Assembly: GCA_963797175.1 (NCBI GenBank) | Contig: CAWCOL010000005.1 | Coordinates: forward strand, 930,001-994,000 | From: DATLLN01 sp963797175 | Lineage (GTDB): Bacteria; Actinomycetota; Thermoleophilia; Gaiellales; JAICJC01 | Direction of reading: 5' to 3' | Length of the DNA: 64,000 nt | Shown: piece by piece, positions 40,578 to 48,418 of the stretch | Layout: every line of letters starts with the position of its first letter | How positions within the stretch are numbered: position 1 is the stretch's first letter | The notes under the pieces: generated by a model | Databases searched by the model: none | Told to the model about the DNA's origin: nothing | The model's input: the letters and a program-made list of their open reading frames with translations, nothing else | Program-made: the position numbers and the translations under genes

Positions 40578-42416
40578 GTGACTGAGGAGCGTCCGCCGGG
40601 ACGGCGATCCGAGCCCGCCGTCGCAACGTTCACGGCGACGGGCGAGCTCGGTACGCGGGATGACGGCGACGCCTCTGTGGGCGGGCTGGTCCGGCGGCTC
40701 GCCTATGCCCTGCTCGAGACCGATCTCGAGTCCGCGCGGTTCCACATCGTGTCCGATGCGGACGCATGGACGTCGGTCGAGATCGCCGCCGCGGCGGGCA
40801 AGGTGACCGCGACCTGGCAGGCGGTCGAGCCCCCGTTCGGCCTGACGCCGCGCGAGCTGGACGTGCTGACGCTGGTCGCGGGCGGGCTCAGCAACGTGGA
40901 CATCGGCGTGCGGCTCGACCTCAGCCCGCGCACGGCCGGCACCCACGTCGAGCGGATCCTCGCCAAGCTCGGCCAGCTGAGCCGGGCCGGCGCCGCCGCG
41001 GTCGCCGTCGACCGCGGCCTGCTGCGGCTCCCCGTCCCCGGCGGCGGGCGAACGCTGGAGACGCTCGCGGTCGGCGCCATCGACCGGGTCGCCCGCGGCG
41101 AACCCGCCGACCGTGCGGCCCGCGCGGCGCGGGCCTATGCCCGGGCGCCCGCCCGCCGGGCGCCGTTCGTGATCGGCTGCGCGTTCCCCGCCGGGACGTA
41201 CCTGGGCGGCGACGGCAACGAGATGGCGAACGGCTCGGCGCTGGCCGTGTCCGAGATCAACGCGCGGGGCGGGATCGAGGGGCGGATGGTGCGGCAGGTG
41301 ATCTCGCGGTTCGACCCCTTCTCCGAGCAGAGCGTCGAGGCCGCGTACGACGACCTGCGAAACGCCGAGGTGGACGCGATCCTGGGCGGCTACGCGATGG
41401 TGTACGACCCCGGCGTGGAGATGGCCGCCGAGTACGGCGCGCCGTTCCTCTACTCCGCCAACGCGAACGCGCTGATCGCGAAGGTGCGCGAGGAGCCTGC
41501 GCGGTACGACCGGATCTTCCACGTCTCGCCGGGCGACCACTACGGCGCCGGGTTCATCCGCTTCCTCCAGCAGCTGCGCATGTCGGGGTCGTGGACGCCG
41601 CGCAACCGGCGTCTGGTCGTGGTGGACACCGACGCGTGCTACGGGCAGCCGTGCGGGGCGGAGACGTACGACCTGGCCGAGCGGGCCGGCTGGCGGATCG
41701 AAGGCGTGTTCCACGTCCATCCCACGGCCAGCGACTGGGAACCGGTGCTGGCCCGGCTGGCCGACCTCGAGCCGGCGGCGGTGCTGGTCGCGCAGTTCGA
41801 GCCGACCGAGGCGGCCCGCTTCCAGCGGCTGTTCGCCGCGCGGCGGATCGGGACGCTCTGCTTCATGACCTACAGCCCGTCGATCCCCGCGTTCCAGCAG
41901 ATCGCCGGCCGCTCGGCGGACGGCGTCCTCTGGTCGCCGGAGTGCGGTGTCTACTCGGACAGCATCGGGCGCAGCTTCCTCCAGCGCTACGAGCGCGCCT
42001 TCGGGGTGCCGCCCGGACGGTCGCACGCCGGCGTCTCCTACGACCAGGTCAACCTGCTCGGCCAGGCATGGTCACGCGCCGTGTCGCCGCGCTCGCACCG
42101 GCACGTCGCCCGCGAGCTGCGGACGAGCCCGCACCGCGGAGTCGTCGGTGCCTACTACCTGGACAACCCGGGCCAGTGCGCCCTCGCCTATCCGGACGTC
42201 ACGCCCGACCCGTCGTTGGGCCAGGCGAACCTCGTCTTCCAGATCCAGGACGGCATCCAGCGGATCGTGTCGCCCGCGCCCTACGCCGAGGCGCCGTTCC
42301 GGTTGCCGCGATGGTGCCTGCCCGATCCGGTGGCGCCGATCGACCCGCCCGTCATCCCTCCACGGCCGCGGCGATCTCCGCAAGCGGCGCGACCCACACA
42401 TCGTCGCAGCCCGTGA
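40578..42416 (+). CDS. LuxR-type HTH fused to a type I periplasmic-binding domain (one-component sensor)
   Basis: A 612-residue protein with an unusual order of domains. Residues about 88-145 are a LuxR/FixJ HTH (LTPRELDVLTLVAGGLSNVD, LSPRTAGTHVERILAKLGQL). From about 195 to 590 it is a Peripla_BP_6/AmiC-like substrate-binding fold (FVIGCAFPAGTYLGGDGNEM, NARGGIEGRMVRQVISRFDP, FLYSANANALIAKV, YDQVNLLGQAWSRAV). It has no signal peptide or membrane helix, so the binding domain must act in the cytoplasm, as AmiC does for amides. Family ligands are amides, urea or branched amino acids. It is divergent to an EamA transporter, a likely target. The Pro-rich C-terminus overlaps the convergent deacetylase gene by 65 bp. 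Confidence 0.82.
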   Translation: MTEERPPGRRSEPAVATFTATGELGTRDDGDASVGGLVRRLAYALLETDLESARFHIVSDADAWTSVEIAAAAGKVTATWQAVEPPFGLTPRELDVLTLVAGGLSNVDIGVRLDLSPRTAGTHVERILAKLGQLSRAGAAAVAVDRGLLRLPVPGGGRTLETLAVGAIDRVARGEPADRAARAARAYARAPARRAPFVIGCAFPAGTYLGGDGNEMANGSALAVSEINARGGIEGRMVRQVISRFDPFSEQSVEAAYDDLRNAEVDAILGGYAMVYDPGVEMAAEYGAPFLYSANANALIAKVREEPARYDRIFHVSPGDHYGAGFIRFLQQLRMSGSWTPRNRRLVVVDTDACYGQPCGAETYDLAERAGWRIEGVFHVHPTASDWEPVLARLADLEPAAVLVAQFEPTEAARFQRLFAARRIGTLCFMTYSPSIPAFQQIAGRSADGVLWSPECGVYSDSIGRSFLQRYERAFGVPPGRSHAGVSYDQVNLLGQAWSRAVSPRSHRHVARELRTSPHRGVVGAYYLDNPGQCALAYPDVTPDPSLGQANLVFQIQDGIQRIVSPAPYAEAPFRLPRWCLPDPVAPIDPPVIPPRPRRSPQAARPTHRRSP

Positions 42417-43146
42417 TGTGGTCGATCACCCGCTCCAGCATGCGCAGGCGGCTGGGACGGCCGATCACCTGCGGGTGCATCGTCAGCACGAACACGCCGC
42501 CCAGCGCGCGGATGCCCTCGAACTCGGCCAGCCACATCGCCTCCACCTCGGCCGGCGAGGCGATCTTGCGCATCCAGTCCTCCGGGCTGAACCAGAAGTG
42601 GGCGGCGTCGTCCAGCAGCCACTGCACCGGCAGCTCGACGACGCCGCTGGGTGCGTGGACGTAGGGATGCAGGTCGTCCATGAAGTTGCTCGAGTAGCGA
42701 TAGCCGTGGCGGGCGAGCAGCTCGAGCGTCGAGTCGCTGAAGTCCCATGACGGCGACCGGTAGCCGCTGACCGGGGCGAAGCGCTCGAGGATCTCCTTGG
42801 CCCGCAGCAGCTCGCGCTCCTCCTCGTCGGGGCCGCTCATCTTCGCCGGCCCGGTGTGGGTGTAGCCGTGCGAGCCCAGCTCGTGTCCGGCGTCGACGAT
42901 CTGCTGGACGCGCTCTGGGTAGCTCTCGGCGACGGTGCCGGGGACGAAGAACGTGGAGCGGAGGCGGTGGCGCTCGAGCAGCTCGAGGATCAGCGGGACG
43001 GCCACCTTCGCGCCGTACCGTCCCTGCGAGAGGACGCCGGGGCGGTGCGCGTTGTCCGGATCGTCCGCGATCCAGACCGACTCGGCGTCGAAGTCGAACG
43101 TGAACGCGGCTGCCGCCGCGCGTCCCTTGGGCCAGGTGACGCTCAT
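42352..43146 (-). CDS. Polysaccharide deacetylase-family protein (NodB/PuuE-like)
   Basis: A 264-residue NodB-homology hydrolase. FTFDFDAES carries the catalytic/metal Asp pair; ELGSHGYTHTGPAKMS holds the metal-binding His residues; VSGYRSPSWDFSD is motif 3; and VFVLTMHPQVIGRPSR supplies the last catalytic His. No signal peptide is present, so it is cytoplasmic, as expected for the allantoinase/PuuE-like branch acting on small amides rather than cell-wall polymers. GAAGGAGGAG precedes the ATG at 43146. It could serve amide metabolism sensed by the adjacent regulator, though the genes converge. Confidence 0.82.
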   Translation of the reverse strand: MSVTWPKGRAAAAAFTFDFDAESVWIADDPDNAHRPGVLSQGRYGAKVAVPLILELLERHRLRSTFFVPGTVAESYPERVQQIVDAGHELGSHGYTHTGPAKMSGPDEEERELLRAKEILERFAPVSGYRSPSWDFSDSTLELLARHGYRYSSNFMDDLHPYVHAPSGVVELPVQWLLDDAAHFWFSPEDWMRKIASPAEVEAMWLAEFEGIRALGGVFVLTMHPQVIGRPSRLRMLERVIDHITGCDDVWVAPLAEIAAAVEG

Positions 43147-43214
43147 GCTTCGCTCCTCCTTCGGACCGGCATCGACGGGCGGATGCTCGCACGCATGACC
43201 GCGAACCGCGGCAG

Positions 43215-43676
43215 TCAGTGGGCGTGGTGCACGTGCACGACCGCGTGCCCGCGGCCGCGGGCGATCAGCCGGCGGTTGACCGGCAGCGCGACGACGAACG
43301 CGAGCGCCAGCGAGAGCGCGGTGCTCCACCAGAACAGCGCTTCTCCCAGCGAGGCGGACATCGCACCGGGGATGACCAGGATCAGCGCGGTGTCGGTCAG
43401 CTCCATCGTCAGCACCGAGACGGTATCGGCGGCGAGGGCGAGCCGGAGCGCCTCGCGCACTCCCATGCCGTGAGCCACCAGCCCGCGCATCGTCAGCGCG
43501 TAGCCGAACGTGAACGCCAGCGCGACCGAGACGACGATCGTCGCCGCGTTCGCCCAGCCTGCCGCCGAGGCGATGGCGAGGCCGGCGATCTCGCCCAGCG
43601 CGCAGCCCGTGAAGCAGTGCAGCGTCGCCGTCAGCGCCGTGCGGGTGCGATCGTCGATGCGTCCAGTTATACCCAT
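43215..43676 (-). CDS. DUF4396 membrane protein under CsoR-like control
   Basis: A 153-residue integral membrane protein with four or five helices. LHCFTGCALGEIAGLAIASA, TIVVSVALAFTFGYALTM, MELTDTALILVIPGAM and FVVALPVNRRLIARGRGHAV match the DUF4396 family. Cys residues in the first helix and the histidine tail (HAVVHVHHAH) suggest metal handling. The ATG lies within a CsoR-type operator, and a TATGAT -10 box sits 7 bases upstream, so expression is probably induced by copper or a related stress through a repressor encoded elsewhere. Confidence 0.78.
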   Translation of the reverse strand: MGITGRIDDRTRTALTATLHCFTGCALGEIAGLAIASAAGWANAATIVVSVALAFTFGYALTMRGLVAHGMGVREALRLALAADTVSVLTMELTDTALILVIPGAMSASLGEALFWWSTALSLALAFVVALPVNRRLIARGRGHAVVHVHHAH

Positions 43677-43685
43677 AGGGGGTAT
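43669..43685. promoter_or_regulatory. CsoR/FrmR-type operator ATACCC-N5-GGGTAT
   Basis: ATACCC (43669-43674) and GGGTAT (43680-43685) flank five bases that include extra Gs, giving the G-tract palindrome recognised by CsoR-family metal-sensing repressors. It overlaps the start codon of the DUF4396 gene and the predicted transcription start. Confidence 0.6.
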
Positions 43686-43689
43686 CATA
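43684..43689 (-). promoter_or_regulatory. -10 box TATGAT of the DUF4396 gene
   Basis: A near-consensus -10 box on the minus strand, 7 bases before the ATG at 43676, with the operator between them. The mRNA is predicted to be leaderless. Confidence 0.55.
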
Positions 43690-43775
43690 GACCGCTCCGT
43701 CCACCCCACCGGTCAGACTCTCCTCGATGGCCCCCGCCCATCAGGTCCCGCGTGGTTTTCGACGATAACGGCTGT

Positions 43776-44435
43776 ATGACCCGGCCACGGGGCGTCCTCT
43801 TCGATCTGGACGACACGCTGCTCGACACCGCGGGCGTCGAGCGCCGGCGCTGGGATGCCGTCACGCGGCTGGTCTGCGCACGCCTCCCGGACGTCGACCC
43901 GGCGGCGATGCGGGAGCGCTACCGCGGCTTCGGCGACGGCCGCGAGGCGGTGGACCTGGGCAGGGCGCCGTACGACGGGTTCCGCCGCGCCCGGCTGGCG
44001 TACGCCCTCGAGCCGTGGGGCCGGCCCGACGCCGAGTTGTGCGGCAACTACCTCGAGCTGTCGAACCGGATCGCGGACACGATCACCGTGCTGCCGGGCG
44101 CCACGGCGGCGATCGCCGCGGCGCGGCTGCAGCGGCTGCGCGTCGGGATCCTCACCAACGGGCCGTCGGCGTGGCAGCGGCACAAGCTGGAGCTGACCGG
44201 GATCGAGACGCTGGTGGACGCCGTTGCCATCTCGGGCGAGCTGGGCCGCGCCAAGCCCGACCCCGCCGCCTTCCACGCCGCCTGCGCGCTGCTCGGCACC
44301 GCGCCGGGCGACACCTCGATGGTCGGCGACTCGGAGCCGATGGACATTGCCGGCGCCCGAGCCGCCGGGCTGGCCAGGGCGATCTGGGTGCGCGCCGCGC
44401 CGCTCGACAGCGTGCCGGGCCTGCTCGCCGCATAG
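43776..44435 (+). CDS. HAD-family hydrolase (haloacid dehalogenase-like phosphatase)
   Basis: A 219-residue HAD enzyme: motif I GVLFDLDDTLLDTAG, motif II VGILTNGPSAWQRHK, motif III GRAKPDPAAFHAACALLGTA and motif IV MVGDSEPMDIAGARAAGL. The four-helix cap (residues about 15-85) is that of the YjjG/dehalogenase-like subfamily, acting on nucleotides or sugar phosphates. No operon partner is visible. The ATG at 43776 has no clear ribosome-binding site, so the start is moderately sure. Confidence 0.82.
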   Translation: MTRPRGVLFDLDDTLLDTAGVERRRWDAVTRLVCARLPDVDPAAMRERYRGFGDGREAVDLGRAPYDGFRRARLAYALEPWGRPDAELCGNYLELSNRIADTITVLPGATAAIAAARLQRLRVGILTNGPSAWQRHKLELTGIETLVDAVAISGELGRAKPDPAAFHAACALLGTAPGDTSMVGDSEPMDIAGARAAGLARAIWVRAAPLDSVPGLLAA

Positions 44436-44439
44436 GCGC

Positions 44440-44790
44440 GTGCCGGCCCCGATCGCAGCCGATCAGGAATGTCACGACCCTCCAGGTTGGAAGGCGTGAC
44501 GGATCCGGGACAGGCTGTTTCCGCTCAACGAAGCCAAAACCAGAGGGTGCCCGGCACGGGGTCTGGCACGGTGCCGGGCCCCAATCACAGCCGATCCGCA
44601 GTTCCGTGACGAAGAGGCACCAAAGACCTGACCAAACCGTCAGGAGCCCAACCTGCGAAACCGAGGGTCAGGCTCCGTGCCTGGCTCCGGTTCGACCACC
44701 ACCCGAGCACCAACCCGGAACCGTGTCGGTGCCAGGAATCGGTGCCTGACCCTCCAGGGTGGTCCACCGACGCGACCGCCAGGAGCCCAA
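44440..44790. repeat. Dispersed hairpin repeat, copy B (inverted)
   Basis: The 380-bp gap 44436-44815 has no gene other than the promoter near its right end. It holds one hairpin on GGGGTCTGGCAC (44558-44582; GTGCCGGGCCCC right arm, one mismatch). The following 44583-44690 is nearly the reverse complement of 29300-29402, and ACCCTCCAGGGTGGTCCACC (44749-44768) is the exact complement of 29305-29324. The 44690-44750 part adds several GGTGCCNG elements. Confidence 0.75.
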
Positions 44791-44803
44791 CCCCCGCCCC
44801 ATC

Positions 44804-44809
44804 TACGCT
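44804..44809 (+). promoter_or_regulatory. -10 box TACGCT, leaderless transcript
   Basis: TACGCT ends 6 bases before GTG 44816, which supports that start over the longer frame that runs back into repeat sequence. Confidence 0.55.
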
Positions 44810-44815
44810 TCCCGC

Positions 44816-45622
44816 GTGCAGCACCTGCCGTTGCCCGTTGAGGGCGAGTACGACTTCGAGCGGTCAACCTTCCGCTACCGGCTGTTCGGCGACGACGTCG
44901 CCAGCCGGTGGCACGACGGCGCGCTGCACCGGGTGCTGCGAAGCGGCCTGGCGGTGCGGATCGCGGGCGACGGCATCACCGCGTGGGGCGAGCCGAGCGA
45001 CGCCGACCGGGCCGAGCTGGCCCACGTGCTGGGCGCGGGGTTCGACCTGGAGGGCTTCGTCGCCGCCTGGCCCGCGCTCGCCGCGCGGTCTCCGGGCTTC
45101 CGGCCGCCGCTGCTCGCCGACCCGTTCGAGATGCTGGTGACGTCGGTGACGGCGCAGCAGATCTCGCTGCGCGCCGCCTGCATCATCCGCGGCGGCGTCG
45201 TGATGCGCTTCGGCCGGCGCATCGAGCACGACGGGGTCGAGTGGTGGGCGTTCCCGAAGCAGGCCGACCTGGCCGGGCAGCCGCTCGAGGGCCTGAAGCT
45301 GTCCCGCTCCAAGATCCGCACCATCGGTGCGCTCGCCGAGGCCGACCTGACCGGGCTGGACACGCTCGACGACGAGGCCGTGATCGCCCGGCTGACCGAG
45401 CTGCCCGGCATCGGCCGCTGGACGGCCGAGTGGTTCCTGGCCCGCTGCCTCGGCCGCCCGTCCGTCGTCGCCGCCGGCGACCTGGGCGTGCGCAAGGCCG
45501 TCGCCCGGTGGTTCTCGGACGACCCGATCTGGCCCGAGCCGCGCGTCCGCGAGGCGATGGAGCCGTTCGGCCACTCCACGAACCTGGCAGTCCACTACAT
45601 GCTCACGCCCGTCGGCGGGTGA
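44816..45622 (+). CDS. AlkA-like DNA glycosylase (HhH-GPD), second copy
   Basis: A 268-residue DNA glycosylase paralogous to the gene at 17246. The core has PFEMLVTSVTAQQISLRAAC, the HhH hairpin LPGIGRWTAEWFLARCLGR and VVAAGDLGVRK with the catalytic Asp. The N-terminal domain (FERSTFRYRLFGDDVASRW) is of the AlkA/OGG type. It removes alkylated bases during repair. Two such enzymes are common in actinobacteria and usually differ in substrate range. Leaderless start at GTG 44816; it converges with the kinase gene 9 bp away. Confidence 0.85.
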   Translation: MQHLPLPVEGEYDFERSTFRYRLFGDDVASRWHDGALHRVLRSGLAVRIAGDGITAWGEPSDADRAELAHVLGAGFDLEGFVAAWPALAARSPGFRPPLLADPFEMLVTSVTAQQISLRAACIIRGGVVMRFGRRIEHDGVEWWAFPKQADLAGQPLEGLKLSRSKIRTIGALAEADLTGLDTLDDEAVIARLTELPGIGRWTAEWFLARCLGRPSVVAAGDLGVRKAVARWFSDDPIWPEPRVREAMEPFGHSTNLAVHYMLTPVGG

Positions 45623-45631
45623 GCAGCCCGC

Positions 45632-46594
45632 TCACTTGAAGCAGGCGATGACCTCGGACTCGAGGTGGTCGTGGATCGCGTCGCCGACCTCGATGCCGGC
45701 CAGCTCGAGCGCCATCAGCGCGGCGCCGCCGACCGGAGCGGCCCGCAGCTCGACAGGCCTGGCCGACGGCACCTGCTCCAGCAGGCGGGAGCGCAGCAGC
45801 TCGCTGCGGCTGCGGAAGAGGCCGCCGGCGAGCACCAGCTCGAACCGCTCGCCCGTCATGCCCAGCCGGTCGGCCACCAGCGCAGCCGACCGCCCGAGCT
45901 CGACGCCGGCCGTGTGGACGATCCGCACCGCCACCTCGTCGCCTTCCTCGGCCACCCGCAGCACCTCAGGCGCGGCGTTCAGCGCCGGCTCGCCGCCACG
46001 GCTGAACTCCTCCAGCATCTCGCCCACCGAGGAGGTGTTGGTGAGCCGGCACATCACATCCGACAGCGCCGTCTGCGGGCCGCGTCCGATGTAGGCGTCG
46101 GCCACCGCCCGCAGCGCGTCCTCGGACACGTCGCTGGCGCTGCCCGCGTCGCCCAGCTGGCGGCCCAGGCCGAGCGTCCGAAACGTGTCGCCGGCCCTGT
46201 TGCGGCCCGCGGCGACCATCCCCGTACCGGCGATGACGACGGCGCCCCACGGCTCGCGCGTGCCCGCGCGGAGGGCGATGAACGAGTCGTTGACGATCTC
46301 CCGCAGGCCGCCGATCCGCAGCGGCGCGATCACGCTCTCGAGGCGCGGCAGGTCGGACGGCCAGTCCACCCCGGCCAGGCCGTACACCGCGGCATCGACG
46401 CGGTCGCGGCCCGCCCCGGCCGCCGCCAGCGCCTTCTCCATCGCGTCGCCGATGGCGTCGCCCGCGCCGCGGATGCCGACCGTCTCCCAGTTGCCGGGCC
46501 CGTTCGTCGCGAAGCCACGCACGGTGCCGTGCTCGTCGGCGACGACACAGTGCGTCTTGCTCCCGCCGCCGTCGATGCCGACGACAAGCGTCAA
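45632..46594 (-). CDS. BadF/BadG/BcrA-type ATPase, N-acetylglucosamine-kinase-like
   Basis: A 320-residue actin-fold kinase. Phosphate loop 1 is LVVGIDGGGSKTHCVVADEH, phosphate loop 2 lies in VVIAGTGMVAAG, and the adenosine motif is LVLAGGLFRSRSEL. In eukaryotic and bacterial relatives this phosphorylates GlcNAc or glucosamine at the 6-position. It is the last gene of the leftward ABC-transporter operon; its TTG start overlaps the stop of the oxidoreductase (TTGA). Placement with a ROK regulator and SIS isomerase supports an amino-sugar substrate. Confidence 0.82.
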   Translation of the reverse strand: MTLVVGIDGGGSKTHCVVADEHGTVRGFATNGPGNWETVGIRGAGDAIGDAMEKALAAAGAGRDRVDAAVYGLAGVDWPSDLPRLESVIAPLRIGGLREIVNDSFIALRAGTREPWGAVVIAGTGMVAAGRNRAGDTFRTLGLGRQLGDAGSASDVSEDALRAVADAYIGRGPQTALSDVMCRLTNTSSVGEMLEEFSRGGEPALNAAPEVLRVAEEGDEVAVRIVHTAGVELGRSAALVADRLGMTGERFELVLAGGLFRSRSELLRSRLLEQVPSARPVELRAAPVGGAALMALELAGIEVGDAIHDHLESEVIACFK

Positions 46595-47532
46595 GCGCGC
46601 CCCGCCGAGCGGTACGCCTCGTCCACGATGCGCATCACGACCGCGCCGTCGCGGCCGTCGGGGCGGGGCTGGACGCCGCGCTCGCAGGCGTCGATGAACT
46701 CCGCCACCTGCGCAGAGTACATCGGCTGCGAGCAGTGCTCGTAGCCCTCCGGCCCCTCGGTGAAGTCCCAGATCCGGGCGTACCCTCCGGTGCCGTAGAG
46801 CTCGGTGTCGGCCTCCATGCCCTCGATGTGCGGCTGCCACCAGCCGGACTCGACGATCGAGTTCGTGCCGTTCGACCAGCCGATCAGCAGGATGCCGTCG
46901 TCGTCCACCTGGGCATCGCCGTAGCGCCGGCCGACCGCCGCGCAGACGCGCGTCGGCTCGGGGTCGCCGAGCAGGTAGCGGGCCGTGTCGATGGCGTGCA
47001 CGCCCATGTCCACCAGCGCCCCGCCGCCCGCCAGCTCGGGGTCGAGGAACCACCCCTTCGGCCCCCACGCCTTGTGGACGCCGTAGCCGCGCGTCTTCAC
47101 GATCGTGCCCAGCTCGCCGCCGGCCACCCGCTCCCGCAGGGCGCGGACGTCCGGGTGGAACCGCCAGCAGTGGGCGACCATCAGGCGGGCGCCGCTGCGG
47201 TCGGCCGCGGCGATCATCGCCTCGGCCTCCGCCAGCGTCCGCGCCATCGGCTTCTCGACCAGCACGTGCTTGCCGGCCTCCAGGCAGGCGATCGCCTGAG
47301 GGGCGTGCAGGCTGTTGGGCGTCCCGATGATGACTGCGTCCACGCCCGGGTCGTCGGCCAGCCCGCGCCAGCGAGTGGTCGTGCGCGGAATGCCATGCCG
47401 GGCGGCCAGCGCGGCCAGGGACTCCTCGCGCCAGTTGGCGGCGGCCACCAGCTCGCCGTCCGGATGCTCGAGCACGCCGCGGGCGTGGTAGTCCATGATC
47501 CACCCCGAGCCGAACAGGGCGACGCGCATCAT
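46591..47532 (-). CDS. Gfo/Idh/MocA-family oxidoreductase
   Basis: A 313-residue NAD(P)-dependent sugar oxidoreductase. The Rossmann motif is VALFGSGWIMDYHARGVLEH. GTPNSLHAPQAIACLEAGKH and VLVEKPMARTLAEAEAMI with the catalytic Lys are the family signature. The C-terminal beta domain holds GGGALVDMGVHAIDTARYLL with the catalytic Asp-His pair. These enzymes oxidise or epimerise imported sugars. It follows the permease gene with an ATGA overlap (ATG 47532; a second ATG directly follows) and is translationally coupled to the kinase, so it probably modifies the sugar taken up by this operon's importer. Confidence 0.88.
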   Translation of the reverse strand: MMRVALFGSGWIMDYHARGVLEHPDGELVAAANWREESLAALAARHGIPRTTTRWRGLADDPGVDAVIIGTPNSLHAPQAIACLEAGKHVLVEKPMARTLAEAEAMIAAADRSGARLMVAHCWRFHPDVRALRERVAGGELGTIVKTRGYGVHKAWGPKGWFLDPELAGGGALVDMGVHAIDTARYLLGDPEPTRVCAAVGRRYGDAQVDDDGILLIGWSNGTNSIVESGWWQPHIEGMEADTELYGTGGYARIWDFTEGPEGYEHCSQPMYSAQVAEFIDACERGVQPRPDGRDGAVVMRIVDEAYRSAGRA

Positions 47533-48401
47533 CCCTTGACGCCGGTCAGCGTGACTCCCTCGATGAAGACGCGTTGGGCGAAGAAGAAGATGACGATCAC
47601 GGGCACCATGAAGATCAGCGCAGCGGCCATCGTCAGGTTCCACTCGACGTGGTGCAGCGTCCGGAACTGCGACAGCGCCAGGGACAGCGTCTGCGACTGC
47701 GGGTTCTCGGCCGAGTAGACCAGCGGCCCGTAGAAGTCATTCCAGCAGTAGATGAAGTTGAACAGGCCGACCGCGGCGATCGCCGGCTTCGACAGCGGGA
47801 TGATCACGTGGCGGAGGATCGTCAGGTCGCCCGCCCCGTCCACGCGAAGCGAGTCGCACAGCTCCTGCGGGATCGTCATGAAGAACTGGCGGAGCAGGAA
47901 GATCGAGAAGGCGTCGCCGAAGAAGGCCGGGACGATCAGCGGCTTCAGCGTCCCCACCCACTGCACGCCGGTCCACCCCATGTGCTTGGCGAACACGACG
48001 TAGAGGCCGATCGTCGTGATCTGCGCCGGCAGCATCAGCGTGGAGAGCACCAGCAGGAAGACGACGTTGCGGCCCCTCCACTGGATGCGCGAGAAGGCGT
48101 AGGCGACCGGCACGCAGCTGACGATCACGCCGATGGTCGAGAGCGTCGCGTAGAGGAAGGTGTTCCAGGTGTAGCGCGCCAGCGGGATCTCGGTGAAGAC
48201 GTGGCGGAAGTTCGACGGCTGGAACGGGTTCGGCCAGATCTTGGGCGAGAGCGCCTGGGCGTCGGTCATCAGCGCGGTCGCCAGCATCAGGAAGATCGGC
48301 ACCATGAAGGCGATGGCGAGCGCGATCAGCACCGCGTGGTTCGCGACCCGCAGCAGCAGCTGCCTGCGGCGGACTGCGGCGGGCAGCCGGCGGTGGTGCA
48401 C
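47529..48401 (-). CDS. ABC sugar transporter permease (MalG-like)
   Basis: A 290-residue inner-membrane permease with six helices. The first is VLIALAIAFMVPIFLMLATA. The cytoplasmic EAA loop, which contacts the ATPase, is CDSLRVDGAGDLTILRHVII followed by PLSKPA. The C-terminal FFFAQRVFIEGVTLTGVKG is typical of MalG-type subunits. The GTG at 48401 gives the usual length; the overlapping frame upstream is shared with the other permease gene. It pairs with the MalF-like permease and the lipoprotein upstream. The matching ATPase is encoded away from it, at 59.9 kb. Confidence 0.86.
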   Translation of the reverse strand: MHHRRLPAAVRRRQLLLRVANHAVLIALAIAFMVPIFLMLATALMTDAQALSPKIWPNPFQPSNFRHVFTEIPLARYTWNTFLYATLSTIGVIVSCVPVAYAFSRIQWRGRNVVFLLVLSTLMLPAQITTIGLYVVFAKHMGWTGVQWVGTLKPLIVPAFFGDAFSIFLLRQFFMTIPQELCDSLRVDGAGDLTILRHVIIPLSKPAIAAVGLFNFIYCWNDFYGPLVYSAENPQSQTLSLALSQFRTLHHVEWNLTMAAALIFMVPVIVIFFFAQRVFIEGVTLTGVKG

Positions 48402-48418
48402 GTCGGGCGTGGTGGCGG

